From: Diploptera punctata
Lineage: Eukaryota > Arthropoda > Insecta > Blattodea > Blaberidae
DNA: 64,000 nt
Direction: 5' to 3'
Assembly: GCA_030220185.1 (NCBI GenBank)
Contig: JASPKZ010010273.1
Location: 2,711,001 to 2,775,000 of the forward strand
Part shown: positions 10,320 to 20,587 of the stretch, piece after piece
How positions within the stretch are numbered: position 1 is the stretch's first letter
How the letters are laid out: each line of letters starts with the position of its first letter
The notes under the pieces: generated by a model
The model's database searches: none
The model's input: only the letters and a program-made list of their open reading frames with translations
What the model was told of the DNA's origin: nothing
Position numbers and translations under genes: made by a program

Positions 10320-10826
10320 AGATTAGATTAGATTAGATTAGATTAGATTAGATTTATTTAGCCTGGTGGAGTTAAGGCCATGTGGCCTTCTCTTCCACTC
10401 ACCAGGACAAACATATATTACATCAGAATATAACAATCTTAATTAACTCTAATATTAAACACTAAGTAAAAATTTGATCAAAAGATAATATCTAATATAT
10501 TACGATCTATAATACAACCAGTTAATATTAGTTAAAATTAAGACTAAAACTAATAATAAAATATATACAAGCAAGGCATATTAAATTGTCCCTGTCTAGC
10601 GTATATAAAAAACAAAGGAAAATAATGAGATATAGAAAACTAATTTTACGATTATACAATATTTAAAACAAAACAAATAAAAATATTTGTTATTCTTAAT
10701 ATTATTTTCATAAATAATTAAATATATTAATATTGCTAAAAGAATATTATCAGTGAGGTGTATAAGTTAGTTTGTTATTAAATAATTCTTTAGTTTGTTT
10801 TTGAAGGATGTTATAGTTTGACAGTC
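10320..10826 (-). mobile_element. LINE family F, 3' UTR copy 2
   Basis: Nearly identical to 3760-4215 and 13545-14010. The GATTA repeat at 10321-10350 is the simple-repeat 3' tail on the minus strand. The copy is 5'-truncated at GACAGTC, 10826, precisely where a different minus-strand ORF begins. It covers UTR and only the last few residues of the ORF. Confidence 0.85.
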
Positions 10827-10830
10827 GTTT

Positions 10831-11190
10831 TCATGTCTTACAAAAGTCTGTTATCGATGTTCCTATCTTTTTACACTGTAATAGGTGATATCGGTCGCAG
10901 TGCGACCCACATAGTTTGCACTTGCACTCTTCTTCTGGGTTATGGCGCTTCACGGTTGTGCATATCCTGTGGAGGAAACCATGGACCGCGACTCTCGTCA
11001 CGGTGTGTCTGAGGTCGTATCTGGCTGCTGTCCATTCCCTGTAGATCATCGCATTCGTTGCGTAGAACTCAGGCCATATCTGTTCTCTCTTCTCGTTGAG
11101 TTCCCACAGCAGTTCTTTGTAGGCATCTGTTGCCGGCACGAGAAGGTCCAGGTTTGTGTATGCTATTAAATAATTTGAATTTATTGACAT
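10831..11190 (-). CDS. Unclassified ORF with C-terminal CxxC-x7-H-x3-C knuckle, probable LINE C-terminus
   Basis: The 119-residue minus-strand frame reads ELNEKREQIWPEF, then YREWTAARYDLRHTVTRVAVHG, then a cluster CKLCGSHCDRYHLLQC. A CCHC-type knuckle of this spacing is typical of the C-terminal nucleic-acid-binding motif of several LINE proteins. No reverse-transcriptase residues lie upstream. The Met at 11190 is not known to be a real start. It could equally be a fragment of another element type. Confidence 0.45.
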   Translation of the reverse strand: MSINSNYLIAYTNLDLLVPATDAYKELLWELNEKREQIWPEFYATNAMIYREWTAARYDLRHTVTRVAVHGFLHRICTTVKRHNPEEECKCKLCGSHCDRYHLLQCKKIGTSITDFCKT

Positions 11191-11565
11191 TCTCTATTAA
11201 CTTGAAAATATTAACAATTTAAATTCAACTTTTGTTGTGAGAAATTTTATTCTAATTTGAACAAAACTACGAATGTTAATAAAATATTTTCTTTTTACAC
11301 GCTTTATACTAGCTTGACCTTTATCTGTCTACCTATGTAACGGACCTGTATCTATGTATCGGAATCTTTGAACACGATTTTCACCCACTTAAAAATATTG
11401 GATCGACTTAAAACTTTGTATACTTGTAAAGGACTCATGGCAATACAGCAATTTCATTTTTTTCTAAAATCCTAGCCAGAATCATCAGAAAATAAATAAA
11501 TAAATAAATAAATAAATAAAAACTGGCATAATAGGTTGCGGACTTATCGACTTTTTAGTCAATCG

Positions 11566-11627
11566 TTGTAAGAGCTCACTTGGTAGAGCGATGGACTGTA
11601 GCGCTGGTTCAAATTCGGCCCGGAGGA
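11566..11627 (+). tRNA. tRNA-Tyr-like pseudogene, deleted, in composite element
   Basis: GAGCTCACTTGGTAGAGCG (A box), GGACTGTAG (anticodon region) and CTGGTTCAAATTCGGCCCGGAGGA (B box and 3' acceptor) match tRNA-Tyr. The intron and the 3' half of the anticodon arm, present in the copy at 28116, are deleted here. Not functional as a tRNA; it may still act as a pol III promoter. Confidence 0.6.
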
Positions 11628-11784
11628 TTTTATTTTTTGGAAGAGTATTAAGCAATTAAATTTTCATGGGATTCCGGTTTATGACAGTCAATTAAACTAA
11701 AAATTAAAAACATAAATAATAGTTTTAAAAAACTAAAACAACACGCTTTATTAGAAAAACAAACTAAAAAATAAAAAATAAACG

Positions 11785-12243
11785 ATAGTTTAAAAAACTA
11801 AAACAACACGCTTTATTAGAAAACCGAACTAAAAACTGAAAAATAATTTCAATTTCCAACACGCTTGGGATAAAATTAAAGTGGTCAACAAAAAAATCAT
11901 CTCCAACACATCTAGAATAAAACTAGAGTTATCTACAAAAAAAATAATTTTACCATCAAAAGCATGGGGTACTTTTATGGCTTTTTTACATTTTGTTCTT
12001 AGAGATTATACTTTTACCAGTATCTGTTTATTATCAAATATATTAATTGATATAAAACACCCCACGCTTTTAATGGTAATTTTTTTTTGTAGATAACTCT
12101 AGTTTTATTCTAGATGTGTTGGAGATGATTTTTTTTGTTGACCACTTTAATTTTATCCTAAGCGGGTTGTAAATTAAAATTATTTTTCATTTTTTAGTTC
12201 GGTTTTCTGATAAAGCGTGTTGTTTTAGTTTTTTAAACTATTA
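11785..12243. repeat. Foldback hairpin of composite element copy 1
   Basis: The left arm begins ATAGTTTAAAAAACTAAAAC and ends AGCATGGGGT. The right arm is its reverse complement with few mismatches. Arms are about 187 bp and the loop 87 bp. The loop sequence is shared with the copies at 28809-28898 and 36291-36372; in the last the loop is inverted relative to the stem. Confidence 0.9.
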
Positions 12244-12394
12244 TTTATTGGATTATGTATAAACAATGATACATTTTTATATACGAAGGTTATATTTTTT
12301 ACTAATTTCATCTGTCTTCATGCTTGTTTATTAAATAAAAGAAAACTGCACAGTTTAGCATGAAGTTCGATAACATTTTTCTTACTACAATATA

Positions 12395-12885
12395 ATTTAC
12401 TCGCCATAAACTACTTCTTCCTGCCTGTTGTGCCATCATTTGATCTCACTCTTGGTCTCCCAGGTTCTCGTCGTCCTCTTGGTTTATACGACATAATTAT
12501 TTTCGAATTCTGTTATCGTCCATTCTTTCCAAATATTCCTTCCATTTAAAGCTATTTATTTTCATGTACTTGCAAACATATTTAACTCTTTTCCAATTTA
12601 TTGATTTTTATTGTATCTAATATTGTATATCTCAATAATGGTCTAAAAAAATCTCATTTCTCACGCTTGAATACGACTGTAATCCTTCTTATTTATTGTC
12701 CAGGACTCGCTGTCATATATCATTGTGTTATTACTTTATATAATTTCATTTTAGTGTCTCTTTTTGTGTTGGTTTCAATGTTATTTTAATTGTTCCACAC
12801 ACATTTAGATATCTATTTATTTTATCTATAACCAAATCATAAGTAACGTCGCAACTCAAATAATTAAAACGTTTTTGTTATTCCA
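12395..12885 (-). mobile_element. LINE family B-like 3' fragment
   Basis: Minus-strand translation, with frameshifts, gives EMRFF then RKELNMF-type text, LNGRNIWKEWTITEFEN, and a GR-P-rich end (RTTRTWETKSEIKWW) near 12480-12430. The order fits the C-terminus of the YGSE/RRTAGY-type LINEs. Heavily decayed. Confidence 0.6.
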
Positions 12886-12977
12886 GACACTTAGCATCTA
12901 ATACAGTTGTTGCTCTTGCTGGGTATTTACCATAAACATCTAGGATAATATAACGTTTAGGATGTTTAGATTGTGCA

Positions 12978-13278
12978 TTAGTAGCTACGGGACTTACGCT
13001 GGTTCGAGTCTCCATGGGGAGAAGAAATTTTCTCATGGAATTTCGGCCAGTATGGGACCAGTGCCCACCCAGTATCATCAGGAATTTGGGTAGCTACAAT
13101 AAGTAGCGATTCCAAGTTGAGAAGACCAGCTATAATGGCGGGGGGACCCGACATGCTGACCACATGTCACGCCTATACTGACTCGATGATCGTCTACCTC
13201 TGTGATTAACACATGTGGATGTGAGGCCAGCGGCCGGCTGGTAGGTCAAGGACATTCTAGGCCTGTTGCGCTTGTAGT
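12978..13278 (+). mobile_element. SINE2 copy 2, 5'-truncated
   Basis: The body matches 7915-8215 closely from GCTGGTTCGAGTCTCCATGG (B box) to the 3' AGGCCTGTTGCGC. The A box is missing, so the copy starts within the tRNA head. Confidence 0.85.
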
Positions 13279-13535
13279 TTTATTAGTAGACTGCAATTCT
13301 GTATTCGTGTGTAGTCATGTGCTTTCTGCATAGGTCTACTAATTTAACCTTAATATTTCACTTTAAATTCAAATGAAATTAAATACAGAATGTCTTAACG
13401 AATGAGGAAAATCTATATAAGAAGTTATTGTACATTGCTGGTTTATCTCGAGAATTGAAACAGACAGCCTTACATGTGACACGATGGAAGATACTGAAAT
13501 GTCTTGAAATAAAAGTAAATGAAACGTATTTTCCT

Positions 13536-14545
13536 ATTAGATTTAGATTTATTTAGCCTGGTGGAGTTAAGGCCATGTGGCCTTCTCTTCCACTCACCAG
13601 GACAAACATATATTACATCAGAATATAACAATCTTAATTAACTCTAATATTAAACACTAAGTAAAAATTTGATCAAAAGATAATATCTAATATATTACGA
13701 TCTATAATACAACCAGTTAATATTAGTTAAAATTAAGACTAAAACTAATAATAAAATATATACAAGCAAGGCATATTAAATTGTCCCTGTCTAGTGTATA
13801 TAAAAAACAAAGGAAAATAATGAGATATAGAAAACTAATTTTACGATTATTCAATATTTAAAACAAAACAAATAAAAATATTTGTTATTAATATTATTTT
13901 CATAAATAATCAAATATATTAATATTGCTAAAAGAATATTATCAGTGAGGTGTATAACTTAGTTTGTTATTAAATAATTATTTAGTTCGTTTTTGAAGGA
14001 TGTTATAGTTTGACAGTCTCTGACATAGGACGGAAGGGAATTCCATGTTTTGGTAAGTGAGACCGTAAAAGATAAAGAATAATATACAGTGTGATGAGGC
14101 GGGATATATAGGACAATGTGCTGATGGGATCGAGTGTCAATATTATGTGTGTCGGATAGTCTAATGAAGTGGCGTGATAAATAATTAGGCGATGATGTGT
14201 GAAGTATTTTTTAGAGAAGGGATAAGGAATGGACAGTTCTACGATCTTTTAGACGAAGCCACGATAATTGTTCCAGGGACGGTGTAACATGGTCAAATTT
14301 GCGAATACCACAAATAAAACGTGCGCAAGAATTATGAACAACGTTGAAGTCTTTGAGTGGAAATAATATTTAAGTATGTAAAAAGAGTGTCACAATAATC
14401 AAAATGGGGCATTGCAAGTGTTTCTACTAACATTTTCCTAAGGGCGAATGGCAAACAATTTCGTACACGATTTAATGAATGTATTATTGAGAAGACTGTT
14501 TTGCATGTATGGTTTATTTGTGTATTCCAATTTAATTTATTACTC
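13536..14545 (-). mobile_element. LINE family F, longest copy, with C-terminal ORF remnant
   Basis: From 14545 downward the minus strand can be read, with frame changes, as a jockey/CR1-like C-terminus: LPFALRKMLVETLAMPHFDYCD, then SLLKILHTSS-type text, then HFIRLSDTHNIDTRSHQHIV, IPPHHTVYYSLSFTVSL and TKTWNSLPSYVRDC at about 14035-14010. The same 3' UTR as at 3760 and 10340 follows. The catalytic domain is absent (5'-truncated). The TTTAGA tail is at 13537-13552. Confidence 0.82.
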
Positions 14546-14561
14546 TCCTGTTACCGTTTAA

Positions 14562-14664
<103 letters not shown>

Positions 14665-14869
14665 TTGTGATGATGAAAATTATCTTCTTGTAAGCCCATG
14701 TTTCCCTTAACAGAGATTTAGGCGCTCTCCCCCTACAGGGAAGAATTTGAACCATACTAACTTAGTTAGACTTGTTTTCGTATAGATGTCATTTGAGTGG
14801 TCCGTGGTCAGCGTTCCGCCTCATACTGACATCTAGGAAACCAAGGTAATACTAAACGGTAAAATTCGG

Positions 14870-15077
14870 TAAATTTGCTTAGAGACCTTTTCAATCAGGC
14901 TTATGGATCTTTTACGAGCCTGAAAAATTTCAGACTCGGGACCCACGACTTAAAGTCCCTCCCGGAGGACATGCTCCTTGGATCTTTCCATCCTAAAAAA
15001 ATCCATCGACCCCGGCCGGGTTTGAACCCCCGACCCTCAGGACCAGAGGCAAGGAGCACTAGTCCACCGCGGCCGAT
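14870..15077 (-). mobile_element. SINE3, tRNA-headed, minus strand, copy 1
   Basis: On the minus strand the head at 15077-15005 reads CGGCCGCGGTGGACTAGTGC, then GGTCGGGGGTTCAAACCCGG (B box). The body reads GGATGGAAAGATCCAAGGAG and CGAGTCTGAAATTTTTCAGG. Copies at 51165-51312 and 51781-51985 share the body order, in the same orientation. Confidence 0.82.
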
Positions 15078-15559
15078 ATGAAAATGATAATAATGATAAT
15101 TATGATGATTAAAGTGATAATAATGATGATGATGATAATTATAGTAATAATAATGATAATAGTAATATTTTTGTTGTTATTAATGTTTAATGTTTTCAAC
15201 TTTAAAACCTCTCCGCAGTATGTTTTATGGTAAAAATTAGATAATGAAACTAAAATTATGGCATTAAAAATGTAAAAAATCATCATCTTCTTCTTCTTCT
15301 TCGTCACGGTTTAGGCTTATTTACTAGGCTGTTCCGGCTCCAAATTGCTGCTCTTTCCATCTTTTCTTTGATCTTCCCAAACTTCTTCTTCCTCGTGGTG
15401 AATAGTTGTATGCTGCTTTTGGTATTCGATTCTAAGTCATCCTTGCTAAGTGTTCTTTCCAGTTTGTTCTATATTTCACTATTGCTGTGTTTAATTCCTC
15501 TACTTTTAGTTGTTGTCTTATTTCTGTGTTATGTTTTTGCCAGTTATTTGATATCTTGC

Positions 15560-16860
15560 TATTGATCTGAGGAATCTCATTTCAGCAACTTGTATCCTGG
15601 CTGATTGTTATGTTGTCACTGTCCATGTTTCGGATCCATAAGTAATAATAGGAACTGCCATTGTCTTATATAATTTCATTATATAGTCTTTCCTGGCTTT
15701 ATTTTTCAAAGTTTTTTTTAGTGTTCCTGTTATATAATTAAACGTATTTAGTTTGTTATTTATATCTGTTTCCGCTGTGTATGATATTTCGCAACCTAGG
15801 AAATTATATCTTACCACTTGTTCTATTGGATTATTTTCTAATATGATATTTCTCCGAACTGGATGAGCGCCCTTGAAAGCCATTGTTTTTATTTTTCTGA
15901 TGATATTTCCATGTTGTATTTTTTTTATATTTCATTTAGTTTATTTAGCATTCTTTGTAGTTCGTCTTCTATTTTTGCTATTAAAATCTGATCATCTGCA
16001 AAGGCTACTGTTTTTATTACTATATTTCCTAAGTTAATTCCCCCAGCTGTCGTTTGCTTTCATAATCTTATCGTGTCGTCAAAATAAATGTTGAAAAGAG
16101 TGATTGATAGTGGACAACCTTGTCTAACTCCTCCTGTTATATGTATTAGTTTCCTTTGATTTATTTTTACTTTTGTTTTCTCATACATTTTCTTAATTAC
16201 TGCTATCAAGTGTAGTGGAATGCCTTTTTCACTTAATATGTTCCATAATTTTGGTCTAGACACTTTATCAAAGGCCTTCTTATAATCTATAAAGAGGATG
16301 TGCGTCTCTAAGTTGAATTCTCCTCGCTTCTCCATTATTTGTTTTAAAGTGAATACGTTGTCTGTGCAGCTTCTTCCTTTCCTAAAACCTGTCTGCTCTT
16401 CTGATATTATTGCTTATACTATAGTTGTTAATCTTTGGTTGATCATTTTTTCATATATTTTATATGCTGCACATAGTAAGCTTATGCCTCTGTAGTTTTC
16501 TGGCTTTGTTTTATCGCCTTGTTTAAATATTGAGATCATTTTTCCAATTTTCCATTCTTCTGGTATTGTATTTTGTTTGCAGCACTTGTTATAGAATTTT
16601 AATAATCTTTCTTGGAAATTCTTTTGGGGCATTTTTTATCAATTCTATGTTTATATTGACTGTCCCGCATGTTTTATTATTTTTACATTTCTTTAATATT
16701 TCTATAATTTCTTGCATCTCTATTTCATCTACTTCTGCATATTGTTTGTTTGTTTTTATGAGTGTTATTTCCCTTCTTTATTTTGTTTGTCCGTCCACAG
16801 TTCTTTATAATAATTTTCTAATTCTACATTTTGTACAGTTAGCAGATTTTTTTTTTGTGT
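15560..16860 (-). pseudogene. Reverse transcriptase of LINE family C, broken ORF
   Basis: RT blocks in order on the minus strand: IPEEWKIGKMISIFKQGDKT with PENYRGISLL (16560-16490), ILFIDYKKAFDKVSRPKLW (about 16300-16245), the GGVRQGCPLSITLFNIYFDD block (about 16145-16080), and the catalytic FADDQ at 16005-15988 within IKTVAFADDQILIAKIEDEL. Next come VVRYNFLGCEISY and LYKTMAVPIITYGSETWT (15608-15883). The active-site residues F-A-D-D are intact, but at least three frame breaks separate the blocks. It acts, by family, in target-primed reverse transcription. Confidence 0.9.
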
Positions 16861-16897
16861 TTTACTTTAGAATTAAGGCGTCTTATAAATTTATATA

Positions 16898-18116
16898 CAG
16901 TAATACTTGTTCAAAGCGGAATCGCATGGGACCAATTTTTTTCCACATTAGACAACATTCCGCATTATAAAAAACAAAAAGTATTAACCAATCTTAAATT
17001 ATAGAGCACAGTATATGTCTTTTTATGTACCGTACCTTGGATTAATTCTAGTTCCGCTGCCGTTGGAAAGTGAAGTATAGTATGTACGAGTGACTTCGAC
17101 GGTAACGCGCGAAAAAACAGTTCCGTTTCATCAGCGTTAAAATGTATCTTGGGCGCGTATCCTGAAATTAAAGTATGCAGTTTCGGTTTCCACTCACTAA
17201 CTATACTTTCGTTCGTCCACATCCTTTGATTCCCCGCAAATTTCATTCCACACTACATTGTGTCGTCTTTTAAAACTGTCCACAACCAACCTGAAGATGC
17301 CTTGAAATCGTTATTCCCTATATTATTCCCTAGCGATATAGCAACAGCTAGTGCTTGACTTTGGAGCATCGGTCCGGAAATTTGGAGATTTTTTGATCGT
17401 GGACTTGTAAAACACACCTCGTCATTGTTTCTTTTTTGCTCTTCATTTGACCATTTCCTTGCGTCCATACATTCATTAATTTTTTCTTTGTGTTTTAAAA
17501 TCTCATAAACTTGGGTTTTTTCACATTTAAATTTAGTCATTACTTCGCGTACTGAGAGTTTGTTTTTCTTTATTTTCAATCACTTTCACTTTTTCGTTTA
17601 ATGACAATGATACATACGATTTACCGGTAGCCATCTTTATTCCATAAATTCAGAACGCTACCTGTGAAAGATAGGTACACAATCGGCCTCAGATCTTAAA
17701 CTAATTGAAGATTTTACAGTGCACTGGTTATTTGTAAGGCAGATGTCACACGCCAAATATTTGTTAAATGAACCTGTATTTCGCAAAACGGGTGTGCAGT
17801 GAGGCCAAAATAAAACTCCAAATACAGGTAGAAACTCTACATTACCCGGCGGCAGGAATCATCACTTATTGTTAACTCGCCTAACTGGAATTTAATTAAG
17901 TGGAAACTAATTTATTTCTCTCTCTATCTTTCCGCCTTATAAACACTTTTTTCATGAATTTTGTAGAAATATCCTTCCGTTTCCGCGTTGGACAGATTCC
18001 GTTTTATACAAAATAAATACATGTAAAATTACTATTATTTTGCCGGGACCAATACATTTGTTCACATTGGACAGATTTCCGCATTATTCACGTTCCGAAT
18101 TAAACAAGTTTTACTG
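16898..18116 (-). mobile_element. Tigger/pogo-type DNA transposon, internally deleted
   Basis: Terminal inverted repeats: CAGTAATACTTGTTCAAAGC at 16898 and, from 18116 on the other strand, CAGTAAAACTTGTTTAATTC. The CAGT start is typical of pogo/Tigger. TA flanks the left end (16896-16897); the right flank is CA, a one-base decay of the expected TA. It sits between endonuclease-linker and RT parts of LINE C. It carries a shortened transposase pseudogene on the minus strand. Only about 1.2 kb long, roughly half of a full Tigger. Confidence 0.9.
16967..17634 (-). pseudogene. Tigger/pogo transposase remnant (CENP-B-like HTH plus part of DDE)
   Basis: The probable start is the ATG at 17634 (MATGKSYVSLSLNEKVKVIE). 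A shift in an A-rich run near 17575 moves to LSVREVMTKFKCEKTQVYEI (first HTH). Next are PRSKNLQISGPMLQSQA and GNNDFKASSGWLWTV (CENPB-type second HTH, about 17400-17270) and, after another break, YAPKIHFNADETELFFRALP (first catalytic D of the DDE domain, about 17155-17096). The rest of the DDE domain is missing. Dead. Confidence 0.9.
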
Positions 18117-18655
18117 CACTTTGTCTTGTCTTCCGTGTAAATTGTGTTCCATTTCTACTATGTATCTATCCGAATGTTCTCTATTTAATTTTCTGGTATA
18201 TTTTTTTTTACTAATGCTCTTGTTCTATTCTGTTTTGGTCATTCTTGTTGTTTAAGTATTTTAAGTAGGCCTCCTTTTTATCTCTTACCAATTTCTGGAT
18301 TTAGGGATCCCATTTTTTAGTCCTTTTTTTCTTCCTCCTACTTTCTTTGTTACTAATACTTCTTTTGCTGTTTTATGTATGAGTCCTTTTATAGTATTCC
18401 ATTCTTCTTCAATTTCCTTTTTTGGCTCTTCCACATTTGTATAATCTCTTAGCCTTCTTTTGTATAAATTTTGTATCGATTCTTCTTCTAACAATTTTAT
18501 TTTATAAATTTGTTTTTTTTTTCCTCCTTCTTCTTCTTTAATTCTATATTCAAATTTCTATACCATTTCTTTTGTATATCTATTTTACTAATCAATAGGA
18601 AGACTCTTGTGTCTCTGACTAGATTTTTCATTTTTTGATTAACCATAATGTAGTC

Positions 18656-19699
18656 ATGTAATCATGAAAGGCAAATAATGAAATTTTAAAAATTAATTTA
18701 ATGTTAGCATGCAAAGAGATTCTGGGGACTAGAATATTAGCACTATGGTAGCTCCCTCTCTTACTTTGTAAATTCTGTACTGTTATCTTGAAATATCTAC
18801 GTGTACAAAGTCATGTAATGTCTATAGAATTACAGTACAATAATGCTATACTTACATAAGACATATTTTGTTAATTATGTCGAGTTTTGTTTTAATTTAT
18901 CTATTTGTCAATATGTGAATTATCTTACGAAAACAACTCCAACTGAAATGCGATTTTTCAGTTTAAATTTAATATGGTATCCTAAAACACGATGCAAGAA
19001 CAAATAAATATATACCGTACCTAATTCGTACTTAATTTATCGATGTTTTTTTATAATTACAACAAACTCGATTTTAATTGAAAATGGAAAATAAAATATA
19101 TGTGTTTATTAATTTCCAGTTTAAATTTAAGTTACATATTATATAACGGAAAGCTGAAAGGAAACAAAAAACAGAACACTTTGATTTAAATTAAATTATT
19201 ACGTAATATTAGATTAAGCAGTCTGGAACGTAGCAATATTTCATATGACTCCTGATAGAATTTCCCCTTTACAGGTAAATAACTTGCCTTTTCAATTTCA
19301 GAAGTTGGTAAGAGGTGTGACAGACATGATTTCGTTCAGTCGGCGGAAATGAACAAAACTTCCGTTAACATTGGAATATATATTTTTTTCATATATGGAA
19401 GAATCCATTACCTGCAGTCGGATATTGAATGTTACACGCCATTACCGGTTAAAGAACGTGCCCAAACGACAGAGCGACTGAATTTACCTTAATTTGTTTT
19501 TCACAAGTAGTTGGGTGAAATCATTTAAACACATTCAACTTACCAGCTGTTGATATTTTCTCCATAGCAGTTAAGTGTATTTTAGTAGAATGAAAAATAA
19601 ACCAAAGTGAACATGATGTTCAAAGTAAGTAGCCAAATTCATTTATGTTATAGGTCTAATTTTCAGATATTTTATTATGTATAGGCTCTATAACAGAAA
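18656..19699. other. AT-rich stretch without recognisable gene
   Basis: No ORF of note and no match to the repeat families recognised elsewhere in the window. GC is slightly higher at 19300-19490. Confidence 0.5.
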
Positions 19700-19966
19700 T
19701 GCAAATTGAAATATGAAATATTAATTACGTTACTAAAAGTTGTAGCGAATTTTTCCCAGTTATAAAATATGTTATGACGTAGGCAACTTTCGTTACAATT
19801 GTCTAGTGCATGAAATATTCTCCTAAAATAACCAAAAGTACTAGTTAAATATATTTTTTTGGAATTCCTGGGTTTGTTATGTTAATGATAGAATATATAA
19901 TATTTATTTTATTTAATACTAAATCTATTAGATCTGTTACTTGGCATTAAAAAAGTAGACTCAACT
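19700..19966. repeat. Left copy of a direct duplication flanking the big foldback
   Basis: The text from AAATATGAAATATTAATTAC through ATCTGTTACTTGGCAT is repeated at 21545-21629 plus 22346-22515, where the hairpin element 21630-22345 splits it. It provides the empty site ACTTTCGTTACAATT for that insertion. Confidence 0.85.
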
Positions 19967-20587
19967 GCACTTCTACTAGCGCTTGATTTTTCAGTTATAT
20001 TGTTGTAAACTGTAGCTCTTCCTCTGTATTTACTAACATTATTTAATATTTTAAACTGAAAAACTGCACTTAAACTAGCGTGAAATATTTTCACTATAAA
20101 ACAACAGTGCGCATGCGCCAAAGTTTATAGAGCCAACGATAACCCACTTACCGATTAACATCGTCGATTTCTACCCGTCGCTATGAAATTTAAATTATGA
20201 ATATTTGCAATAAATCCCCTAATCTATGTTAAAAAATATATTAATAATATTAAAATTACCAAACGTTTATTAAAAATGGGTGTACACTTACTTATCACAC
20301 CCTAACGCTGATCCAACCAGCGATAACCCAAAACAGCTATAGAAAAATCATAGACTAAGTAATATACTCTGTGGAGAAAATAGCAGTTAGCATCACAATA
20401 TTTTACCTAACAGTGTCATAAAATTGTGATTTGCATATTTAAATAAATACTTCAAAATTGTCTAATGTTATAAAAATTGTTTGAAAAAGTTTAAAATATT
20501 AAATAATGGTAGTAAGTACAGAAGAAGAGCTATAGTTTACAATAATATAACTGAAAAACCAAGCGCTAGTAGAAGTGCAGTTGAGCC
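19963..20587. repeat. Nested inverted pair outside and inside the foldback
   Basis: About 100 bp at 19963-20062 (CAACTGCACTTCTACTAGCG start) reappears inverted at 20487-20587, which is also the loop of the larger foldback. This indicates a stepwise origin by inversion or template switching. Confidence 0.8.

Larger units (their letters stand above)
11298..12245 (+). mobile_element. Composite element copy 1: tRNA-Tyr-like region plus foldback
   Basis: Layout left to right: a conserved leader (CGCTTTATACTAGCTTGACC to GGTTGCGGACTTATCGAC), a tRNA-Tyr-like segment (11566-11627), the phrase TTTTCATGGGATTCCGGTTT, a repeat of about 65 bp in tandem (AACAACACGCTTTATTAG twice), then a hairpin with arms 11785-11971 and 12059-12243 around an 87-bp loop. 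The same order recurs at 27860-29085 and, inverted, at 36100-37036. No protein is encoded. Internal AAATA repeat at 11490-11520. Confidence 0.75.
15285..18655 (-). mobile_element. LINE family C, longest copy, split by a Tigger element
   Basis: From 18655 downward: an endonuclease C-terminal remnant (DYIMVNQKMKNLVRDTRVF), a linker (RRLRDYTNVEEPKKEIEEEW, 18285-18494), then the Tigger insert 16898-18116, then a reverse transcriptase (16860-15895), the FKYLG-type region (15608-15883) and a 3' end with a GAA repeat tail at 15287-15303. Without the insert this is about 2.15 kb. Stops and frameshifts are present throughout, so it is inactive. The family also occurs on the plus strand at 26968-27707. 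Confidence 0.9.

Noticed and set aside
10320..10350. GATTA repeat (and TAAC/TTAG repeats at 2108 and 41605) as telomeric DNA
   Set aside because: Insect telomeres are (TTAGG)n. These runs are simple-repeat tails at LINE 3' ends, each adjoining the same LINE sequence.
19300..19330. Micro-exon with AG...GTAAG borders
   Set aside because: TTTCAG and GGTAAGAG are 6 nt apart; there is no supporting ORF or neighbouring exon.
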